Shown in pieces: positions 56,101-64,000 of a stretch of DNA of 64,000 nucleotides. The translations under genes were made by a program, and so were the position numbers. The number at the start of each line of letters is the position of its first letter. The first letter of the stretch is position 1. The stretch is from Sanderia malayensis (lineage: Eukaryota; Cnidaria; Scyphozoa; Semaeostomeae; Pelagiidae): positions 1,550,001-1,614,000 of the forward strand of contig RQOL01000915.1 in NCBI GenBank assembly GCA_013076295.1. The letters are read 5' to 3'. The notes beneath the pieces are model-generated. The model was not told where the DNA came from, did no database searches, and saw only the letters and a program-made list of their open reading frames with translations.

Positions 56101-59100
56101 ATTGAGTGTGGTTCAACCGTATCGAACTAGATTCAATATATGGAGCTGGGCTCAACCATATTGAACTAGGTTCAACCACAAGGAACAGGTCAACAATATT
56201 GAACTAGGCTCAGACATATGGAGCTGGGTTCAAGCATATTGAACTAGATTCAACCATATGGAGCTGGGTTAAACTATATTAAACTAATTTCAACCATAAG
56301 GAACTAGGTTCAACAATGTTGAACTAGGTTCAACCATATCGAGCTGGGTTCAACCATATGGAGCTAGATTCAACCATACACAACAAAGTGTAATCATATT
56401 GAATTAAGTTCAGCCATTTTGAGCTGGATTCCACCATACTGAACTAAGTTCAACAATTAGGAACTGGGTTAAACAATATTGAACTTAGTACAACCATAAT
56501 GAACAAGCTCAATCATATTGAATTAGGTTCAACCATATCGAACTAGGTTCCACCATACGCAGCTGGATTCAACATTGTTGAACTAGGTTCAACCAAATGG
56601 AGTTGGGTTCAACCATACTGAACTAAGTTCAACCATAAGGAACTGGGTTAAACAATATTGAACTGAGTACAACCATAATGTATAAGCTCAATCATACTGA
56701 ATTAGGTTCAACCATATCAAACTAGGTTCCACCATATGCAGCTGGGTTCAACATTATTGAACTAGGTTCAACCAAATGGAGCTTGGTTCAACCATACTGA
56801 ACTAAGTTCAACCATAAGGAACTGGGTTCAACAATACTGAACTATGTTCAACCATAAGGAACAGGCTTCAACAAAATTGAACTAGGTTGAACCATATGGA
56901 GCTGGGTTCAACCAAAATGAACTAAGTGCCACCATAAGGAACTTGGTTCAACAATATTAAACCAAGTTCAACCATATTAAACGAGTTCAATCACATTGAG
57001 TGTGGTTCAACCGTATCGAACTAGATTCAATATATGGAGCTGGGCTCAACCATATTGAACTAGGTTCAACCACAAGGAACAGGTTCAACAATATTGAACT
57101 AGGCTCAGACATATGGAGCTGGGTTCAAGCATATTGAACTAGATTCAACCATATGGAGCTGGGTTAAACTATATTAAACTAATTTCAACCATAAGGAACT
57201 AGGTTCAACCATATCGCGCTGGGTTCAACCATATGGAGCTAGATTCAACCATACACAACAAAGTGTAATCATATTGAATTAAGTTCAGCCATTTTGAGCT
57301 GGATTCCACCATACTGAACTAAGTTCAACAATTAGGAACTGGGTTAAACAATATTGAACTTAGTACAACCATAATGAACAAGCTCAATCATATTGAATTA
57401 GGTTCAACCATATCGAACTAGGTTCCACCATACGCAGCTGGATTCAACATTGTTGAACTAGGTTCAACCAAATGGAGTTGGGTTCAACCATACTGAACTA
57501 AGTTCAACCATAAGGAACTGGGTTAAACAATATTGAACTGAGTACAACCATAATGTATAAGCTCAATCATACTGAATTAGGTTCAACCATATCAAACTAG
57601 GTTCCACCATATGCAGCTGGGTTCAACATTATTGAACTAGGTTCAACCAAATGGAGCTTGGTTCAACCATACTGAACTAAGTTCAACCATAAGGAACTGG
57701 GTTCAACAATACTGAACTATGTTCAACCATTAGGAACAGGCTTCAACAATATTGAACTAGGTTCAACAATATGGAGCTGGGTTCAACCATGTTGAACTAG
57801 ATTCAATGACATTGATAAAAGCTCAACCATATCGAACTAGATTCATCCATATTGAACTCGGTTGAACCATATGGAGCTAGGTTCAAACAGATTGACTAAG
57901 TTGCACCATAAAGAGATGGGATCAACAATATTGAACTAGGTTCAACCATATGGAGCTGGGTTCAACCATATTGAAAAAAATTGAACAATAAGGATCTGGG
58001 CTCAACAAAATGGAACTAGGTTCAACCATATGGAGCTGGGTTCAATCATATTGAGCTAGATTCAACCATATACAACAAAGGCCAATCATATTGAATTATG
58101 TTCAGCCGCATATTGAACTAGGTTCAAAGTATGGACTTGGCTTCAACCATATTGAACTAGGTTCAACCATATGGGGCTGGGTTCATCATTATTAAACTAA
58201 TTTCAACCATAAGGAACTAGGTTCAGCAATGTTGAACTAAGTTCAACCATTTGGAGCTGGGTTCAACCATATTGAACTAAGTTCAACCATAAGGAACGGG
58301 GTTCAAAAATATTGAACTAAGTTTAACCATATTGAACTAGATTCAATGAAATTGCTAAAGGTTCAACCATATCGAACTAGATTCATCCATATTGAACTAG
58401 GTTCAACCATATGGAGCTCGGTTCAACAACATTGAACTATGTTCAACCATAAGGAACAGGCTTCAACAATATTGAACTAGGTTCAACAATATGAAGCTGG
58501 GTTCAATCATATTGAACTAGATTCAACCATATGGAGCTGGGTTCAACAACATTGAACTAAGTTCAACCATATTGAACTAAGATCAATGAAATCGATATTA
58601 AACTAGGTTCAACCATAACGAAATGGCTTCAACAATTTTGAACTAGGTTCACCCACATTGAACTGGGTTCAAACATATTGAACTAAGTTCAACATATGGA
58701 GCTGGGTTCAACCACATTGACTAAGTTAAACCATAAGGAGCTGGGCTCAGCAATATTGAACTAGGTTCAACAATCATATTGAAAAAAGCTGAACCATAAG
58801 GATCTGGGCTCAACAATATCGAACTAGGTTCAACCATATGGAGCCTGGTTCAACCATATGGAGCTAGATTCAACCATACACAACAAAGTGTAATCATATT
58901 GAATTAAGTTCAGCCATTTTGAGCTGGGTTCCACCATACTGAACTAAGCTCAACGATAAGGAACTGGGTTAAACAATATTGAACTTAGTACAACCATAAT
59001 GAACAAGCTCAATCATATTGAATTAGGTTCAACCATATCGAACTAGGTTCCACCATATGCAGCTGGGTTCAACATTATTGAACTAGGTTCAACCAAATGG

Positions 59101-62100
59101 AGTTCGGTTCAACCATACTGAAATAAGTTCAACCATAAGGAACTGGGTTAAGCAATATTGAACTGAGTACAACCATAATGTATAAGCTCAATCATATTGA
59201 ATTAGGTTCAACCATATCAAACTAGGTTCCACCATATGCAGCTGGGTTCAACATTATTGAACTATGTTCAACCATAAGGAACTGGGCTCAGCAATATTGA
59301 ACTAGGTTCAACAATATGGAGCTGGGTTCAACCATATTGACAAAAGCTGAACCATAAGGATCTGGGCTCAACAATATTGAACTAGGTTCAACCATATGGA
59401 GCTGGGTTCAACCATATAGAGCTAAATTCAACTATACACAACAAAGTGTAATCATATTGAATTAAGTTCAGCCGTTTTCAGCTGGGTTCCACCATACTGA
59501 ACTAAGTTCAACCATAAGGAACTGGTTTAAACAATAATGAACTGAGTTCAACCATAACGAACAAGCTCAATCATATTGAATTAGGTTCAACAATATCGAA
59601 CTAGGTTCCACCATACGCAGCTGGATTCAACATTGTTGAACTAGGTTCAACCAAATGGAGTTGGGTTCAACCATACTGAACTAAGTTCAACCATAAGGAA
59701 CTGGGTTAAACAATATTGAACTGAGTACAACCATAATGTATAAGCTCAATCATACTGAATTAGGTTCAACCATATCAAACTAGGTTCCACCATATGCAGC
59801 TGGGTTCAACATTATTGAACTTGGTTCAACCAAATGGAGCTTGGTTCAACCATACTGAACTAAGTTCAACCATAAGGAACTGGGTTCAACAATACTGAAC
59901 TATGTTCAACCATTAGGAACAGGCTTCAACAATATTGAACTAGGTTCAACAATATGGAGCTGGGTTCAACCATGTTGAACTAGATTCAATGACATTGATA
60001 AAAGCTCAACCATATTGAACTAGATTCATCCATATTGAACTCGGTTGAACCATATGGAGCTAGGTTCAACCAGATTGACTAAGTTGCACCATAAAGAGAT
60101 GGGATCAACAATATTGAACTAGGTTCAACCATATGGAGCTGGGTTCAACCATATTGAAAAAAATTGAACAATAGGGATCTGGGCTCAACAAAATAGAACT
60201 AGGTTCAACCATATGGAGCTGGGTTCAATCATATTGAGCTAGATTCAACCATATACAACAAAGGCCAATCATATTGAATTATGTTCAGCCGCATATTGAA
60301 CTAGGTTCAAGGTATGGACTTGGCTTCAACCATATTGAACTAGGTTCAACCATATGGGGCTGGGTTCAACATTATTAAACTAATTTCAACCATAAGGAAC
60401 TAGGTTCAGCAATGTTGAACTAAGTTCAACCATTTGGAGCTGGGTTCAACCATATTGAACTAAGTTCAACCATAAGGAACGGGGTTCAAAAATATTGAAC
60501 TAAGTTTAACCATATTGAACTAGATTCAATGAAATTGCTAAAGGTTCAACCATATCGAACTAGATTCATCCATATTGAACTAGGTTCAACCATATGGAGC
60601 TCGGTTCAACAACATTGAACTATGTTCAACCATAAGGAACAGGCTTCAACAATATTGAACTAGGTTCAACAATATGAAGCTGGGTTCAATCATATTGAAC
60701 TAGATTCAACCATACGGAGCTGGGTTCAACAACATTGAACTAAGTTCAACCATATTGAACTAAGATCAATGAAATCGATATTAAACTAGGTTCAACCATA
60801 ACGAAATGGCTTCAACAATTTTGAACTAGGTTCACCCACATTGAACTGGGTTCAAACATATTGAACTAAGTTCAACATATGGAGCTGGGTTCAACCACAT
60901 TGACTAAGTTAAACCATAAGGAGCTGGGCTCAGCAATATTGAACTAGGTTCAACAATATGGAGCTGGGTTCAACCATATTGAAAAAAGCTGAACCATAAG
61001 GATCTGGGCTCAACAATATCGAACTAGGTTCAACCATATGGAGCCTGGTTCAACCATATGGAGCTAGATTCAACCATACACAACAAAGTGTAATCATATT
61101 GAATTAAGTTCAGCCATTTTCAGCTGGGTTCCACCATACTGAACTAAGCTCAACGATAAGGAACTGGGTTAAACAATATTGAACTTAGTACAACCATAAT
61201 GAACAAGCTCAATCATATTGAATTAGGTTCAACCATATCGAACTAGGTTCCACCATATGCAGCTGGGTTCAACATTATTGAACTAGGTTCAACCAAATGG
61301 AGTTCGGTTCAACCATACTGAAATAAGTTCAACCATAAGGAACTGGGTTAAACAATATTGAACTGAGTACAACCATAATGTATAAGCTCAATCATATTGA
61401 ATTAGGTTCAACCATATCAAACTAGGTTCCACCATATGCAGCTGGGTTCAACATTATTGAACTATGTTCAACCATAAGGAACTGGGCTCAGCAATATTGA
61501 ACTAGGTTCAACAATATGGAGCTGGGTTCAACCATATTGACAAAAGCTGAACCATAAGGATCTGGGCTCAACAATATTGAACTAGGTTCAACCATATGGA
61601 GCTGGGTTCAACCATATGGAGCTACATTCAACTATACACAACAAAGTGTAATCATATTGAATTAAGTTCAGCCGTTTTCAGCTGGGTTCCACCATACTGA
61701 ACTAAGTTCAACCATAAGGAACTGGTTTAAACAAAAATGAACTGAGTTCAACCATAACGAACAAGCTCAATCATATTGAATTAGGTTCAACAATATCGAA
61801 CTAGGTTCCACCATATGCAACTGGATTCAACATTATTGAACTAGGTTCAACCAAATGGAGCTGGGTTCAACCATACGGAACTAAGTTCAACCATAAGGAA
61901 CTGGGTTCAACAATACTGAATTATTTTCAACCATAAGGAACAGGCTTCAACAATATTGAGCTAGGTTCAACAATATGGAGCTGGGTTCAACCATATTGAA
62001 CTAGATTCAATGAAATTCATAAAAGCTCAACCATGTCGAACTAGATTCATCCATAGTGAACTAGGTTCAACAAAAGGGGCTGGGTTCAACCAGATTGATT

Positions 62101-64000
62101 AAGATAAACCATAAAGAGCTGGGCTCAGTAATATTGAACTAGATTCAACAATATGGAGCTGGGTTCAACCATATTGAAAAAAGCTGAACCATAAGGATCT
62201 CGGCTCAACAATATTGAACTAGGTTCAACCATATGGAGCTGGGTTCAAACATATGGAGCTAGATTCAACCATACACAACAAAGTGTAATCTTATTGAATT
62301 AAGTTCAGCCGTTTTCAGCTGGGTTCTACCATACTGAACTAAGTTCAAGGAACTGGTTTAAACAATAATGAACTGAGTTCAACCATAACGAACAAGCTTC
62401 AACAATATTGAGCTAGGTTCAACAATATGGAGCTGGCTTCAACCATATTGAACTAGATTCAATGAAATTGATAAAGGTTCAACCATATCGAACTAGATTC
62501 ATCCATATTGAACTAGGTTCAACAATATGGAGCTGGGTTCAACCATATTGAACTAGATTCAACCATATGGAGCTGGGTTCAACAATACTAAGCTAACTTC
62601 AACCATAAGGAACTGGGATGAACAATCATGAACTAGGTTCAACCAAATGGATCTGGGTTCAACCATACTGAACTAAGTTCAACCATAAGGAACTGGGTTC
62701 AACAATACTGAACTATGTTCAACCATAAGGAACAGGCTTCAACAATATTGAACAAGGTTCAACAATATGGAGCTGGGTTCAACCATATTGAACTAGATTC
62801 AATGAAATTCATAAAGGCTCAACCATGTGGAACTAGATTCATCCATATTGAACTAGGTTCAACATATGGAGCTGGGTTCAACCAGATTGACTAAGTTAAA
62901 CCATAAGGAGCTGTGCTCAGCAATATTGAACTAGGTTCAACAATATGGAGCTGGGTTCAACCATATTGAAAAAAGCTGAACCATAAGGATCTGGGCTCAA
63001 CAATATTGAACTAGGTTCAACCATATGGAGCCTGGTTCAACCATATGGAACTAGATTCAACCATACACAACAAAGTGTAATCATATTGAATTAAGTTCAG
63101 CCATTTTGAGCTGGGTTCCACCATACTGAACTAAGTTCAACGATTAGGAACTGGGTTAAACAATATTGAACTTAGTACAACCATAATGAACAAGCTCAAT
63201 CATATTGAATTAGGTTCAACCATATCGAACTAGGTTCCACCATATGCAGCTGGGTTCAACATAATTGAACTAGGTTCAACCAAATGGAGTTGGGTTCAAC
63301 CATACTGAACTAAGTTCAACCATATAGAACTGGGTTAAACAATATTGAACTGAGTACAACCATAATGTATAAGCTCAATCATATTGAATTAGGTTCAACC
63401 ATATCAAACTAGGTTCCACCATATGCAGCTGGGTTCCACATTATTGAACTAGGTTCAACCAAATGGAGCTGGGCTCAACCATACTGAACTAAGTTCAACC
63501 ATAAGGAACTGGGTTCAACAATACTGAACTATGTTCAACCATAAGGAACAGGCTTCAACAATATTGAACTAGGTTCAACAATATGGAGCTGGGTTCAACC
63601 ATATCGAACTAGGTTCAACCACTTTGAACTGGGTTCAACCATATTGAATTAAGTTCAACCATAAGGAACTGAGTTTAAAAGTATTGAACTAGGTTCAACC
63701 ATATGGAGCTGGATCCAACCATATTGAACAAAGTTCAACCATAAGGAACTAGGTTCAACCATATGGAGCTGGGTTTCACCATACAGAAATGGATACAACC
63801 ATAGGGAAATGGCTTAAACAATATTGAACTAAGTTCAACCATATTGAACAAGCTCAGTCATTGAATTACGTTCAACCATATTGAACTAGGTTCAACCATA
63901 AGGAACTGGGTTCAACAATACTGAACTATGTTCAACCATAAGGAACAGGCTTCAACAATATTGAACTAGGTTCAACAATATGGAGCTGGGTTCAGCCATA
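44200..64000. repeat. Satellite of ~20-bp units with higher-order structure, >19.8 kb
   Basis: The array consists of diverged ~20-bp units that alternate between GAACTAGGTTCAACCATAT and GAGCTGGGTTCAACCATAT forms. Most units contain a TTGAAC...GTTCAA dyad. Units are arranged in long higher-order blocks: a diagnostic variant with ACACAACAAAGTG occurs about 18 times, at spacings near 560, 670-690, 880-890 and 1640 bp, and the long blocks themselves recur with very high similarity (for example around 49390-51030 and 51730-53370). No open frame of note is found, since TAG and TAA occur in the units. The array continues past the window edge. Confidence 0.95.

Noticed and set aside
44200..64000. Regularly spaced repeats, possibly a CRISPR array
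   Set aside because: Units are contiguous and diverged, with no unique spacers, no cas genes, and eukaryotic context. It is a satellite.
44200..64000. GGTTCAACC resembles a Pol III B box, suggesting tRNA-derived origin
   Set aside because: The final C of the GWTCRANNC consensus is A here, there is no A box at a suitable distance, and a 20-bp unit cannot hold a tRNA-like promoter.

Overview
The window is animal nuclear DNA: AT-rich, with spliced genes (GT/AG introns), and I recognise no host housekeeping gene. It is almost entirely mobile elements, relics and satellite. Intron-bearing KDZ transposase, Helitrons carrying a USP-like peptidase, integrase-core genes and non-LTR tails fit an invertebrate metazoan; a cnidarian or another early-branching animal is my guess, but no feature settles the species. 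No rRNA, tRNA gene or CRISPR is visible.

Layout. 1-2.4 kb: a dispersed repeat and a Harbinger-like foldback MITE with a TTA target duplication. 2.45-12.59 kb: one nearly complete DNA transposon with long terminal inverted repeats (TIRs) and a CAATGGC target duplication. It carries a multi-exon KDZ-type transposase on the plus strand and, convergent with it, a smaller spliced zinc-ribbon gene on the minus strand whose intron region holds seven 120-bp tandem units. 12.8-14.45 kb: a small LTR element of TRIM type with a CAAC duplication. 15.0-15.8 and 31.7-33.3 kb: two gene relics sharing the same 5' sequence block, one an integrase-like protein. 17.65-19.8 kb: a compact minus-strand cassette of four genes, three with their own TATA-like box, including a Fic-domain protein; it looks like part of a small DNA-virus-like element. 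22.8-31.5 kb: scattered broken genes, SINE-like repeats and a two-locus family of small genes.

At least eight non-autonomous Helitron segments run through 15.8-44.1 kb. They begin TCTAATAT, end CTAG, sit between A and T, and carry variable internal tandem arrays. 35.1-44.2 kb is the wreck of one autonomous Helitron (peptidase, N-terminal domain, helicase) opened by two LINE fragments and two non-autonomous Helitrons. The last of these also holds a Tc1/mariner foldback element. Removing the Helitron at 40859-44095 puts the helicase reading frame back in phase.

44.2-64.0 kb is a continuous satellite of ~20-bp units with higher-order organisation. It starts immediately after the helicase coding sequence and runs off the window. 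Exon limits are read by eye from splice consensus and are approximate.
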